In this document: piece by piece, positions 21,620 through 29,672 of the stretch
How positions within the stretch are numbered: the stretch's first letter is position 1
Layout of the letters: each line of letters starts with the position of its first letter
Source: Hyphomicrobiales bacterium
GTDB lineage: Bacteria > Pseudomonadota > Alphaproteobacteria > Rhizobiales > Phreatobacteraceae
Direction of reading: 5' to 3'
NCBI GenBank assembly: GCA_017304475.1
Contig: JAFKKV010000056.1
Span: forward strand, 1 to 32,554
DNA length: 32,554 nt
Program-made: the position numbers and the translations under genes
Notes under the pieces: generated by a model
Told to the model about the DNA's origin: nothing
Database searches by the model: none
Seen by the model: the letters and a program-made list of their open reading frames with translations, nothing else

Positions 21620-22993
21620 ATGCCTGACTTCGATGCCATCATCATCGGCGCCGGCCAAGCCGGACCGGCCCTGGCCTTGCGCCTCGGCCAGGCCGGCCGA
21701 AAGGTCGCCATCGTCGAGCGTGACCTGGTCGGCGGCACCTGCGTCAATACCGGCTGCACTCCGACCAAGACGCTGGTCGCCAGCGCCCATGCCGCCCATA
21801 TGGTGCGCCGCGCCGGCGAATATGGGGTAACCATCGACAGCCCCGTCACCGTCGACATGAAACGCGTGATGGCGCGCAAGGACCAGGTGGTGCTGCACAG
21901 CCGGCATGGGCTGAAGGCGGCGCTGGAGGCGGATCCGAACGTGACGCTCCGGCGCGGCCACGCCCGTTTCCTGTCGCCCCGGGAGGTGCGCGTCGGGGCC
22001 GAGACGCTCGTGGCGGACCTCATCTTCATCAATGTCGGCGGCCGCGCGGCGACACCGCCGATCGCAGGCCTGGCCGGTATCGACTACCTGACCAATTCAT
22101 CGCTGATGGACCTCGCCATCCTGCCGCGTCACCTGGTGATCGTCGGCGGCAGCTATATCGGACTGGAATTCGGTCAGATGTATCGCCGTTTCGGCAGCGC
22201 GGTGACCATTGTCGAAACCGGACCGCGGCTGATCCAGCGCGAAGACGAGGACGTGTCGGAGGCGATCCGCGTCATCCTCGAGGCCGAAGGCATCAAGATC
22301 CGCCTCAATGCCCCCTGCATCGCGGTCGAAAAGCATGGCGGCGGCGTCGCGGTGAAAGTCGATTGCAGCGACGGCCCGCCCGATATCGAGGGGTCGCATC
22401 TGCTACTGGCGGTCGGACGGCGCCCGAACACCGACGATCTCGGCCTGGACGCGGCGGGCGTGGCCACCGATGCGCGCGGCTATGTCGTGGTCGACGATCA
22501 ACTCGCCACCAATGTGCCCGGCATTTTCGCGCTGGGTGACTGCAACGGCAAAGGCGCCTTCACCCATACCGCCTATAACGACCACGAAATCGTCGCCGCC
22601 AACCTGCTCGACGGTGGCCGGCGCGGGGTGAGCGACCGGATCGACACCTATGCGCTCTATATCGACCCGCCGCTCGGCCGCGCCGGCATGACGGTGGCGC
22701 AGGCGCAAAAGGCCGGCCGGTCCGTGCTGGTGGGCAGCCGTCCGATGACCCGGGTGGCGCGTGCGGTCGAGAAAGGCGAGACCCAGGGCTTCATGAAGAT
22801 CGCCGTCGATGCCGAGACCAATGCGATCCTCGGCGCCGCCATTCTCGGGCCCGGCGGCGACGAGGTGGTGCACGGCGTTCTCGACATGATGATCGCCAAG
22901 GCACCGGCGAGCCTGCTCGCTGAGGCCATGCATATCCATCCGACCGTCTCGGAACTGGTGCCGACCATGCTCGGCGACCTCAGACCGGCGTGA
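21620..22993 (+). CDS. Mercuric-reductase-like pyridine nucleotide-disulfide oxidoreductase
   Basis: The 457-residue flavoprotein has the FAD motif GAGQAG (10-15), the redox disulfide GGTCVNTGCTPTK with Cys41 and Cys46, and an NAD(P) motif IVGGSYIGLEFGQ. A second FAD element, GIFALGDCNG, follows, and a dimerisation domain ends in HIHPTVSELVPT, which supplies the His-Glu pair of the active site. This is the dihydrolipoamide dehydrogenase/mercuric reductase/glutathione reductase group. It lacks the N-terminal HMA domain and the C-terminal vicinal Cys pair of true MerA, so mercury reduction is unlikely; a general disulfide or electron-acceptor reductase is more probable. It stands alone, with a small minus-strand gene convergent after 19 bp. 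Confidence 0.92.
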   Translation: MPDFDAIIIGAGQAGPALALRLGQAGRKVAIVERDLVGGTCVNTGCTPTKTLVASAHAAHMVRRAGEYGVTIDSPVTVDMKRVMARKDQVVLHSRHGLKAALEADPNVTLRRGHARFLSPREVRVGAETLVADLIFINVGGRAATPPIAGLAGIDYLTNSSLMDLAILPRHLVIVGGSYIGLEFGQMYRRFGSAVTIVETGPRLIQREDEDVSEAIRVILEAEGIKIRLNAPCIAVEKHGGGVAVKVDCSDGPPDIEGSHLLLAVGRRPNTDDLGLDAAGVATDARGYVVVDDQLATNVPGIFALGDCNGKGAFTHTAYNDHEIVAANLLDGGRRGVSDRIDTYALYIDPPLGRAGMTVAQAQKAGRSVLVGSRPMTRVARAVEKGETQGFMKIAVDAETNAILGAAILGPGGDEVVHGVLDMMIAKAPASLLAEAMHIHPTVSELVPTMLGDLRPA

Positions 22994-23012
22994 GGACGAA
23001 CCGGGCCGGGCC

Positions 23013-23264
23013 TCAGTGATCGGCGCCGGGGCCCCCGACCAAAGCGGGGCCGGACGCTCGCCGCTCGCCGGACCTGGCTGATCGCGGCGCCTTCTGGATC
23101 TGCTCAGGCTGGAACAGCTGGATGACGCGGTGGCCCGTCGGCCCCCAGGCGCAATAAACGACGGTTCGTTTCGAACCGCTGGCGCGAATGCTGACGATAT
23201 CCATGGTGCGTCCGTCGGCCTTGGCCAAAACGCGGTCACCGATCACGAATGCTGGTCCTGGCAT
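23013..23264 (-). CDS. DUF2158-like small protein
   Basis: An 83-residue protein with FVIGDRVLAKADGRTMDIV at the start and VVYCAWGPTG in the middle, the pattern of the DUF2158 (YodC-like) family: an SH3-like small barrel with GD-V, GG/GR-M and C-W positions. The C-terminal 30 residues are Arg/Ala/Gly-rich and look disordered. The function of the family is unknown. The gene converges with the oxidoreductase gene. Confidence 0.72.
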   Translation of the reverse strand: MPGPAFVIGDRVLAKADGRTMDIVSIRASGSKRTVVYCAWGPTGHRVIQLFQPEQIQKAPRSARSGERRASGPALVGGPGADH

Positions 23265-23484
23265 GCCCGGCGCTCCCTGGGTTCACGCTCCAATTCCCGG
23301 CATTGCTGCACGACGGCACTCATCCGGCCGCCCGCGGATGAGGACGCTAGTCGAGGGCACCTGAGCATTACCTGTCGACCGACATCATATGTCCGTGAAT
23401 GGCGCGTGATCGGAGGTCGCGTTTCCCAGCTTTTCAAGGTCATTCCAGCCGAAATGGTTGCGGGCCGGCCGGACTGCCTCCCGG

Positions 23485-23586
23485 CGGCGCTTGCGACCGG
23501 GCCCGCAGGCGGCCAAGGATGGTCCGGCAGTGCAGCTTGTAGAACACTCCTGCCTGGCCCGCTCCCGCAAAGGAGCGGGTCTTTTC
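23485..23586 (+). ncRNA. Candidate small RNA or leader with intrinsic terminator
   Basis: The only strong signal in the 23265-23793 gap is an intrinsic terminator (23558-23586). Just before it stands ACTCCTGCCTGGCCC, similar to TTCCCGCCTGGACC in front of the terminator of the candidate sRNA at 17.75 kb. No protein gene ends here on the plus strand. The 5' end is a guess; no EcfG-type promoter was found. Confidence 0.3.
23558..23586 (+). terminator. Intrinsic terminator
   Basis: Stem CCCGCTCC (23558-23565) and GGAGCGGG (23572-23579) with loop CGCAAA are followed by TCTTTTC. It lies 208 bp before the next plus-strand gene and has no coding sequence upstream on that strand. Confidence 0.75.
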
Positions 23587-23793
23587 TTGGGCGATCGGGG
23601 GCCTACCGGCCGCTGCCTCAAATTTCCGCTCTCGGCCCGGCGCGATTGGCCTTATTATGGGGGCGGCCGGATCGAAGCTCCGGCGGCCCCGACATTGTTT
23701 GCGCCGTCTCCGACCGGCTCGCGGCATCCGACCGATGCCGCGATCTTGCGCCTCGATGCCCGTTCATCGGGAAGATGCCAAGCGGAGATCGCC

Positions 23794-24237
23794 ATGAAGC
23801 ACGAGAGCCTGGTTGAGATCAGTCGCAGAGCCGATGTCCTCCCCCTCGAGAGCATGAAACTGACATCCCGCCGCGAGCGCCTGCAGCGCTGGGCCGCGGT
23901 GCTGGAACAGCATGAAGGACGGGTCAAGCCGTTCGAGAGAATGGAATATATGTCACGGCGCGCATGCCGGAATCTGCGCGACGAGGAGACGCCGGTGGCG
24001 CTCGCCTTCGCCGACCCCGTGCTGCGCGCGGCTGGACTGAAGAGCGACCGGCTCGGCGACGCCATGACCTTCTTCGGCCTCAGCTACGGCCAGACGCATC
24101 GCCTCCTGTGCGACTGCCATTATCAGGGCACGATGACCGGGCGGAGCGTCGCTGCTCATCTGCGCGCGGTCGCCGATGGCGGCATCGTCCGCAGGATCTG
24201 GGACTGGAGCATGGCACGGGTCGCCATGGCCCGGTAG
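23794..24237 (+). CDS. Conserved hypothetical protein, 147 aa
   Basis: I do not recognise this family. The ATG at 23794 has GGAG about eight bases upstream. The protein is rich in Arg and helical throughout, with MKLTSRRERLQRWAAVLEQ near the start and MTFFGLSYGQTHRLLCDCHY in the middle, containing a Cys-x-Cys-His group (a possible metal site). It has no signal peptide or membrane helix. The open frame reaches back to 23458, but that part covers the terminator at 23558 and is not protein-like. It converges with the small secreted protein gene; GCCGGC repeats between them could form a hairpin. Confidence 0.7.
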   Translation: MKHESLVEISRRADVLPLESMKLTSRRERLQRWAAVLEQHEGRVKPFERMEYMSRRACRNLRDEETPVALAFADPVLRAAGLKSDRLGDAMTFFGLSYGQTHRLLCDCHYQGTMTGRSVAAHLRAVADGGIVRRIWDWSMARVAMAR

Positions 24238-24289
24238 CGGCGGCGGAAGCCGCGACAGGGGCCGGCGTCCTCCCGAGGGTGCCGGCCGG

Positions 24290-24538
24290 TCAGTTCCAGG
24301 GCGAAGGCGAGCCATAGGAGCTCGGCACCTCCTGGCGGTCGATCAGCATGCGATCGCGCGCCGAGACCGCCGGCCGGCGCCAGCCGCCATGGCTCCAGCG
24401 CTCGCGGCGCCAATCACGCCGCCGGCGTGGCGAGCGCTCGTCATTGCGATAGCCGGGATATTGCGCCGAGGCGGAGACGGGCAGCGCCAGCACCGCGAGC
24501 CCGGCCAGCCCCGCGAGAAAGATCCGACGGTCGAACAT
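24290..24538 (-). CDS. Small secreted arginine-rich protein (hypothetical)
   Basis: An 82-residue protein with a signal peptide having two adjacent arginines: MFDRRIFLAGLAGLAVLALP, then SASAQ. It could use Sec or Tat. The mature 57 residues are very basic (SPRRRRDWRRERW) with several Trp, Tyr and Pro. AAGGAGAGG three to four bases before the ATG at 24538 supports that start; the ATG at 24553 is an alternative. Function unknown; cationic periplasmic proteins of this kind may bind the envelope or nucleic acid. Confidence 0.72.
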   Translation of the reverse strand: MFDRRIFLAGLAGLAVLALPVSASAQYPGYRNDERSPRRRRDWRRERWSHGGWRRPAVSARDRMLIDRQEVPSSYGSPSPWN

Positions 24539-24643
24539 GGGCCTCTCCTTCATTGGGAACCGGCGCGATCGTTCGAAACGAGCGGTTCCGCGGCTATCTA
24601 TGCCGATGCAATGCACGAGGCGTCGCGCGGTTCCCGGCCGGGG

Positions 24644-25849
24644 TCATGCGGCATGAGGCCGGGCATGCCGAGCGGATCCCAGGGCAAATCTGCGGCAATG
24701 TTCCAGATAGGCCGCCTCGTGGTCACCCACGAGTGCGACGACGCTCGACCAGAGCCAGGATGGCGCGTCGAGCCCGCCGACCCGCGCCTTGGCGAGCTCG
24801 GCGCGCCAGGACCGACGCGTCGCCGCGTCCATCTGGCGCCCATGGGCCCGGCCGACCACTCCGGCGAGATAGCTGGCGATCCGCATCGCTTCTTTCGGAG
24901 CCAATTGCTCGACCTCGATCTTGAGATCCTGCGGCAGCAGCTCGCGCAACACCACTCCGGTGCCGGCCAGCCGCGTCGCGATCATTCGCTCCCCGAGATT
25001 GGGCGACAGGAGATTGGCCCCCTGCACCACGCGCGCCGCATTGTCACGCGGCATCGATGCCCCGGCGAGCCGCGGCGCGACCGCCGTGGTCGCCTCCTTG
25101 ACGTCGATCAGGCACAGCCGCGGATGATCGCCGACGCGCAGCAGCACCGCATAGCGCAATCGGCCGAGCGAGCTGCAGCCCTTGACCCAATAGGCCGCGT
25201 CGACCACCTCGATCGGATCATCGGAATCCCGGCACTTCAGGCTGGTCACCATGACCCGGGTCCGTTCTTCGCCGAACAGCCCGCCGAGCCCGGACCGCTC
25301 CTCGGCCGTCAGGCTCCAGAACCGCTTGCCGCGTGGCAGGCCGGGTCGCGTGTCTTTGAACCGTTCCCTGGCCAATTGCCGCCACCGGCGGTGTACCGAT
25401 TGCTCGAGAATCCCCTGGATCCGGTGCGGCCGATGGCTCTTGTCCAGCTCGCCGTCGAAATCGCCGGCCAATGCCTCTTCATATCCGGTGACCAGGTGTT
25501 CGAGAATATGCGCCGTCGCCACTCCCGGCAGGTCCGATCCACGCGCCGCACAGGCGAGCGACAGGCCAAGCCGGATCAGATCCAGCGCCGGGTTGCCGAC
25601 GACCGTCTGATCAAGGTCGCGGATCTGCACGGCGACCTTGTCCTTGGCATCGGCCAGCGGACCAAGATTGCCCAGATGGCAGTCGCCGCAGATCCAGACG
25701 GCAGGACCGTCGGGAACCTGGCCCGGGCTCGCGTCCAGCCATTGGTAAAACCTCTTGGTATTGCCCCGGACATAGGCATGGGGTGAGCGGGCCATTTTCC
25801 GGTTACGGATCTCGGCAAGTGTGGCGGCGCGTCTGTCCGGGCTGGTCAT
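24644..25849 (-). CDS. DUF2252 family protein
   Basis: This 401-residue protein begins at the ATG at 25849 with AGGAGG nine bases upstream. DUF2252 hallmarks are RNRKMARSPHAYVRGN near the start, WICGDCHLGNLGPLAD, IRDLDQTVVGNPALDLIRL, VKGCSSLGRLRYAVLL, LIDVKEAT and VVGRAHGRQMD. The GD-HxxN and IRDxD motifs resemble those of aminoglycoside phosphotransferase-like kinases, so a kinase-like fold is likely, but the substrate is unknown. A perfect EcfG promoter lies 58 bp upstream, suggesting general-stress control. It is divergent from the ECF41 operon across 218 bp. Confidence 0.9.
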   Translation of the reverse strand: MTSPDRRAATLAEIRNRKMARSPHAYVRGNTKRFYQWLDASPGQVPDGPAVWICGDCHLGNLGPLADAKDKVAVQIRDLDQTVVGNPALDLIRLGLSLACAARGSDLPGVATAHILEHLVTGYEEALAGDFDGELDKSHRPHRIQGILEQSVHRRWRQLARERFKDTRPGLPRGKRFWSLTAEERSGLGGLFGEERTRVMVTSLKCRDSDDPIEVVDAAYWVKGCSSLGRLRYAVLLRVGDHPRLCLIDVKEATTAVAPRLAGASMPRDNAARVVQGANLLSPNLGERMIATRLAGTGVVLRELLPQDLKIEVEQLAPKEAMRIASYLAGVVGRAHGRQMDAATRRSWRAELAKARVGGLDAPSWLWSSVVALVGDHEAAYLEHCRRFALGSARHARPHAA

Positions 25850-25906
25850 GTCGGGGGCCCTCCTGGGAATTCGCAAGGAAACCATGCGCCGGCCGGCACA
25901 GGCGAC

Positions 25907-25931
25907 AACGCCGGGCCGGCAGACCGGTTCC
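25907..25931 (-). promoter_or_regulatory. EcfG (general stress sigma) promoter of the DUF2252 gene
   Basis: On the minus strand GGAAC (25931-25927), a 16-base spacer and CGTT (25910-25907) match the EcfG consensus exactly, with the same spacing as the sRNA promoter at 17689. The -10 end is 57 bases before the DUF2252 start codon. A visual scan of both strands found no other perfect match in the window. Confidence 0.75.
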
Positions 25932-25998
25932 GCCGGCGGCCGTCGCCCCCGGACCGACACGATCGGCGGGGTGGCGCAAACTTTTTTTTCGCGGGCCA

Positions 25999-26025
25999 TG
26001 TCACATCGTGCTGCCCCACCTCGTC
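25999..26025 (+). promoter_or_regulatory. ECF41-type promoter
   Basis: TGTCACA (25999-26005), a 16-base spacer and CGTC (26022-26025) match the known ECF41 target consensus. It stands 42 bp before the AhpD-like gene, which together with the ECF41 sigma gene forms the usual self-activated unit. Confidence 0.8.
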
Positions 26026-26067
26026 TTGGCGTCGGACGCTCAGCCAAGCGCCTTCACAGGAGACGAC

Positions 26068-26544
26068 ATGATGAAAGCCCGCCTCAATCTTTTTGCCGCG
26101 GCCCCCGGCCCGATGCAGACCTTGCTCGACTTCAGCACCCGGATCAGCCAGTGCAGCCTGGAGAAGAGCCTCCTGGAACTGGTCAAGATGCGCGCGTCGC
26201 AGATTAACGGCTGCGCCCATTGCATCAACATGCATGCCAAGGAGGCCTTGAAGGCGGGCGAAACGCCGGTGCGGTTGCTGCTGCTCGACGCCTTCCGGGA
26301 ATCGCCGCTCTATACGGCGCGCGAGCGGGCGGCGCTGGTCTGGGCCGAGGCCCTGACGCGGATTGCCGACGGCCGCCCCTCGGACGAGGATTACCAGCTG
26401 CTGCAGGCCGAATTCTCGGCCGAGGAACAGATCGAGCTCACCATGATGATCGTCACCACCAATGCCTGGAACCGCTTTGCCGTAGGTTTCGGCGTGGTTC
26501 ATCCGGTCGACAAGGCCGACCATCCGGCCGTGAAGGCGGCCTGA
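26068..26544 (+). CDS. Carboxymuconolactone decarboxylase/AhpD-like protein
   Basis: A 158-residue, all-helical protein with the AhpD-type redox motif GCAHCINMH: Cys49, Cys52 and His56, preceded by LELVKMRASQING. It is therefore a probable alkylhydroperoxidase-like disulfide protein rather than a true decarboxylase. CAGGAGA stands just before two ATGs, 26068 and 26071. It lies 2 bp before the ECF41 sigma gene. Carboxymuconolactone decarboxylases are one of the three standard partner types (COE) of ECF41 sigma factors and their promoters are the sigma factor's main target. Confidence 0.92.
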   Translation: MMKARLNLFAAAPGPMQTLLDFSTRISQCSLEKSLLELVKMRASQINGCAHCINMHAKEALKAGETPVRLLLLDAFRESPLYTARERAALVWAEALTRIADGRPSDEDYQLLQAEFSAEEQIELTMMIVTTNAWNRFAVGFGVVHPVDKADHPAVKAA

Positions 26545-26546
26545 CG

Positions 26547-27470
26547 ATGACGGGTGGGATTGGCCGGCGCGAGACGGGCGAGGACGAAGCGAGGCCCGGC
26601 GAGACCGGATCCGCCTTCGACCGGATGCGGCCACGGCTCGTGCGCATTGCCTATCGCATGCTCGGCTCGGTCGCAGAGGCGGAGGATGTCGTGCAGGACG
26701 CCTATCTGCGCTGGCACCGGACCGACCAGGCGGCCGTGAGCAATGCGGAGGCCTTCCTCACCCGCACGGTCACCCGGCTCTGCCTCGACCAGTTGAAATC
26801 GGCCAGGAGCCGGCGCGAGACCTATATCGGGCCCTGGTTGCCGGAACCGATCTTCGAGGCTGAGCCGGAAGCCGGTGACGCCGACGACCTGACGCTGACC
26901 CTGATGCTGGCGCTCGAACGGCTGTCGCCGCTCGAGCGCGCGGCTTTCCTGCTGCACGACGTGTTCGGCCAGGATTTCGACACGGTGGCGGAGGCGATCG
27001 ACCGGGAGCCGGCCGCCTGCCGGCAATTGGCGGCGCGCGCCCGCAATCACGTGCGGGCGGCACGGCCACGCTTTCCGGTGTCGCGCGACCGCGGCCTCGA
27101 AATCGCCGACGCGTTCTTTTCGGCATCGCGCTCAGGGGACGTGACGGCGCTGCGCAGCCTGCTGGCAGCCGACGTCGTGGCGCAGGCCGATGGCGGCGGC
27201 AAGCGCCCGGCCGCCGGCCGGCCGATCCTCGGCGACCAACAGGTGGCGCGGTTCTTCGCCGGTTTCGCCCACAAGCCCGGCTACGAGCCGCCTCGGATCC
27301 TGGCGCGCGGCCTCATCGACGGCCTGCCCGGCATCGTCTCGCTGCAGGCCGGCGTGCTGCAGACCACCTGCTTCGCCATCGAGGGCGACCGGATCGCGGC
27401 GATCTACGTCACCCGCAATCCGGACAAGCTGCGGAGGATCGGGGCGATGATGGGGGTGAGCGGAGAATAG
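26547..27470 (+). CDS. ECF41-family RNA polymerase sigma factor (SigJ-like) with C-terminal regulatory domain
   Basis: The 307-residue protein has sigma region 2 (about 23-90; AYRMLGSVAEAEDVVQDAYL), region 4 (about 115-170; LERLSPLERAAFLLHDVFG and the HTH after it) and a SnoaL-like C-terminal extension (about 183-300). Three ECF41 hallmarks are present: WLPEP (97-101) in the linker, DGGGK (215-219) and NPDKL (291-295) in the extension. In this group the extension replaces an anti-sigma factor and tunes activity. The gene follows the AhpD-like gene after 2 bp, and the operon has a matching promoter at 25999. The inducing signal is unknown. The final codons run into a dispersed repeat. Confidence 0.95.
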   Translation: MTGGIGRRETGEDEARPGETGSAFDRMRPRLVRIAYRMLGSVAEAEDVVQDAYLRWHRTDQAAVSNAEAFLTRTVTRLCLDQLKSARSRRETYIGPWLPEPIFEAEPEAGDADDLTLTLMLALERLSPLERAAFLLHDVFGQDFDTVAEAIDREPAACRQLAARARNHVRAARPRFPVSRDRGLEIADAFFSASRSGDVTALRSLLAADVVAQADGGGKRPAAGRPILGDQQVARFFAGFAHKPGYEPPRILARGLIDGLPGIVSLQAGVLQTTCFAIEGDRIAAIYVTRNPDKLRRIGAMMGVSGE

Positions 27471-27735
27471 GGTTTGGCGAGTGGCGAGCGGAGATGAGGC
27501 GAAACGCGTGGTGCGCGTAAACCCTCGCCCGCTCGCGGGAGAGGGTGGCGCCGTCAGGCGCCGGGTGAGGGTTCGCAGGGGGCCGGGCCTTCAATTCCAG
27601 CGGGAATGCACTGATCGGGCCGACGTGGCCACCCTCACCCGGCCGCTCATAGCATCGAGCGAACGCGAGATGCGTTCGCACTCGCTATGCGCGGCCACCC
27701 TCTCCCACGAAGACGTGGGCGAGGGTTCGCGTGCA
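27470..27735. repeat. MITE-like intergenic repeat, copy E (long form)
   Basis: It includes GCGCGTAAACCCTCGCCCGC, GAGAGGGTGGCGCCGTCAGG (shared with 8.6 kb), TTCAATTCCAGCGGGAATGC and ACTGATCGGGCCGACG (shared with copy A), then CACCCTCTCCCACGAAGACG and GGGCGAGGGTTCGCG. An extra inner inverted pair, CATAGCATCGAGCGAACGCG / CGTTCGCACTCGCTATGCG, is not seen elsewhere. It fills most of the 27471-27850 gap; the remainder is the AT-rich island described next. Confidence 0.75.
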
Positions 27736-27796
27736 TTCCGGCGGGCGACGCGGCGCACGCAAACGCTTCGGCGCATCGCCACATTGCTGCCTTATT

Positions 27797-27834
27797 TTAT
27801 TGTAAAACGATAATTCAATATTGTTTTACAATAA
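27797..27834. promoter_or_regulatory. 12-bp perfect inverted repeat in an AT-rich island (candidate operator)
   Basis: TTATTGTAAAAC (27797-27808) and GTTTTACAATAA (27823-27834) are perfectly complementary with a 14-bp spacer. The surrounding 50 bp are strikingly AT-rich for this DNA. It ends 16 bp before the outer-membrane protein start, so a repressor bound here would block that promoter or its ribosome site. A transcript hairpin is an alternative reading. Confidence 0.6.
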
Positions 27835-27850
27835 TTACAGGCTCGAATCC

Positions 27851-28546
27851 ATGGACAAGATCGCGTTCTCTCCGGTCACGGCTAATAGCATGGCCCGGCG
27901 CTGCGGAACAGGCGGGATCACCGCCAGCTCCCTGCCCCTGACCATCGCCGCGCTCGCCCTCGTCCTCTTCGCCGGCCCGGCCGCCCGCGCCCAGACGCGC
28001 GAACAGCCGCGCGCCTTCAGCTGGACCGGCCCCTATATCGGCCTGCACGGTGGTTATGCGAGCAACGGCAATGCCGAGCGGGTCAAGATCGACGGCGGGC
28101 TCTTGGCCGGCCTGCAGGCCGGCTACAATCTCGAGGTCCGGGGCAGTGCCATGACCGCCGTGTTCGGTGCCGAGATCGAGGCGAGCTATCTCTGGCACCA
28201 GGCCTCGCGGCCAGCCCCGCTCGCCGGCATGATCGCGCCGCAATGGCACGGCGCGGCGAAGCTGCGCTACGGCCTGGCATTCGACCGGCTGCTGCCCTTC
28301 GCCACCGCCGGTCTCGCTCTGGTTCGCCGCGAAAGCATCAGCGGCGACCTCAGCGACAGCAGGTGGCAGGCCGGCTACCTGTTCGGTGCGGGCGTGGAAT
28401 ATGCGCTCACCGATACGATCTCGATCAAGGCCGAGTATAATTACCTCATGCTCGGTAAGGTGATGGGCGCCTATCCGCTGGAATTCCTGCAGACCCGCAA
28501 TTTCTCGACCGAAAACGTCAAGCTCGGCCTCAATCTGCACTTCTGA
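27851..28546 (+). CDS. Outer-membrane beta-barrel protein (Omp25/Omp31-like)
   Basis: About 231 residues from the ATG at 27851. A long signal peptide (hydrophobic LPLTIAALALVLFAGPAARA, cleavage before Q-T) is followed by FSWTGPYIGLHGGYA, the usual first strand of alphaproteobacterial Omp25/Omp31-type barrels. Later come GLLAGLQAGYNLE, VFGAEIEASYLW, GYLFGAGVEYALTDTISIKAEYNYL and a C-terminal VKLGLNLHF ending in Phe, the BAM signal. Eight strands are likely. A perfect inverted repeat stands directly upstream. It converges on the YccF gene, 13 bp away. Confidence 0.88.
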   Translation: MDKIAFSPVTANSMARRCGTGGITASSLPLTIAALALVLFAGPAARAQTREQPRAFSWTGPYIGLHGGYASNGNAERVKIDGGLLAGLQAGYNLEVRGSAMTAVFGAEIEASYLWHQASRPAPLAGMIAPQWHGAAKLRYGLAFDRLLPFATAGLALVRRESISGDLSDSRWQAGYLFGAGVEYALTDTISIKAEYNYLMLGKVMGAYPLEFLQTRNFSTENVKLGLNLHF

Positions 28547-28559
28547 CGCCGGGCATTCC

Positions 28560-29027
28560 TTAGCGCCAGCGCAGCGCCGCGAGCGTGCTCGCCGCATTGC
28601 GCTCGCGGGCGAGATTGGCAACGTCGGTCGCCACGATGCGCTTGCCGAGCGGGAAAACCGAGGCCTGGGCGAGTTTCAGATGAGCCCAGCCGAAGGGAAT
28701 GCCGACGATCGTGATGAAACAGGCAATGGCCGCGAGGATGTGCACCAGCATCAACGAGAAGCCGATGGGCACGAACCAGATGATATTGCCGATCAGGCGC
28801 AGCGGCCCCATCGCGCCCTGGCTCTCGCCCGACAGCTCGCGCTTGGAAATGACCTCACGGCCGAAGGGAAAGAAGGTGTAATTGCCCAGCCGGAAGCAGG
28901 CAAAGGCCCAGGGCAGGCCAATGACGGTGATCGCCGCGATCAGGCCGGCGAGATACCACATCACGCCGGCGATCAGGCCGCCGAGCAGAAACCACAGGAC
29001 ATTGCCTGCGAAGCGAAGCACGTGCAT
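28560..29027 (-). CDS. YccF-domain inner membrane protein
   Basis: A 155-residue protein with two YccF repeats. Each has a pair of hydrophobic helices followed by a GIPF/GLPW turn and a PFG/PLG segment: LWFLLGGLIAGVMWYLAGL with VIGLPWAFACFRLGNYTFFPFG, and IWFVPIGFSLMLVHILAAI with VGIPFGWAHLKLAQASVFPLG. Four membrane helices are expected. YccF proteins are conserved inner-membrane proteins of unknown role. The ATG at 29027 precedes the first helix; the frame open to 29126 lacks membrane character. Nothing else was seen in the 300-bp divergent gap to 29328. Confidence 0.9.
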   Translation of the reverse strand: MHVLRFAGNVLWFLLGGLIAGVMWYLAGLIAAITVIGLPWAFACFRLGNYTFFPFGREVISKRELSGESQGAMGPLRLIGNIIWFVPIGFSLMLVHILAAIACFITIVGIPFGWAHLKLAQASVFPLGKRIVATDVANLARERNAASTLAALRWR

Positions 29028-29328
29028 CGAATCTCCGATCCCGGATCCGCGATCCGGCGCGACCGCATGTAGCTCGCCGCCGCCGGTTCGGCCAATGCCG
29101 ATTGGCGGATGAAGCGCCCGGCGCACCGGACCGGTCGCGATGGCTCTCCTGCAGATGGTGCGGTGCGGCAGGTTTCACCAGGGCGACGGCGGGAACCGGC
29201 CGATCGATTTTCCCCGAAGGCGGCCCCAAATCGTGTTATGATCCCGCTACCGCCGGACAGGACAGCCTGGGCTTCGGCGGCTGCGAGATGGTTCGTGCTC
29301 CCGCCCCCGATACCAAGGGAGTGCCGGC

Positions 29329-29568
29329 ATGCCCGTCGAGGCGACGAAGCCGCCTTCGGCTGAGGATTTCTCCGCCGAGGAATTGCGGCTGATGGGCGCG
29401 GTGTTCCGTCGCTGCTGCGATCAATTGCGTATTCCCATGGCAGACGTGACCTTGCGGACGCGCATCGCCGCCGCCATCGTCAAGACCGGCCTCGCCGGAG
29501 CGCGCACGGTGCAACCGCTGTTTTCGGCAGGTCTCTCGGCCGCCCGGCGCGACAGACCGGCGGCCTGA
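29329..29568 (+). CDS. Small hypothetical protein, 79 aa
   Basis: The ATG at 29329 has GGGAG eight bases upstream. The protein is acidic at the start (PSAEDFSAEELRLMGAVFRR) and helical in the middle, with two adjacent cysteines (RRCCDQLRIPM). It ends in an Arg/Ala-rich tail. The pattern is reminiscent of short rhizobial proteins of unknown function; I cannot name the family. The gene for a 31-residue membrane peptide follows 104 bp later on the same strand. Confidence 0.62.
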   Translation: MPVEATKPPSAEDFSAEELRLMGAVFRRCCDQLRIPMADVTLRTRIAAAIVKTGLAGARTVQPLFSAGLSAARRDRPAA

Positions 29569-29672
29569 AGCGGCAGCAGGGCCCCGCACGATGCCGGATC
29601 CGTCCGGCGCAAGCAGCAATCAACAAGAAGGGCGGCCAAACGTCCGGTCAGCAAGGTCGAAGGGAGGCCAAG

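Noticed and set aside
21620..22993. Assignment as merA mercuric reductase
   Set aside because: No N-terminal heavy-metal domain and no C-terminal Cys pair; the C-terminus has the His-Pro-Thr-Ser-Glu active site of general disulfide reductases.
27838..27850. GGCTCGAATCC resembling a tRNA T-loop
   Set aside because: No acceptor, anticodon or D arm can be formed around it, and it lies in the 5' region of the outer-membrane protein gene.
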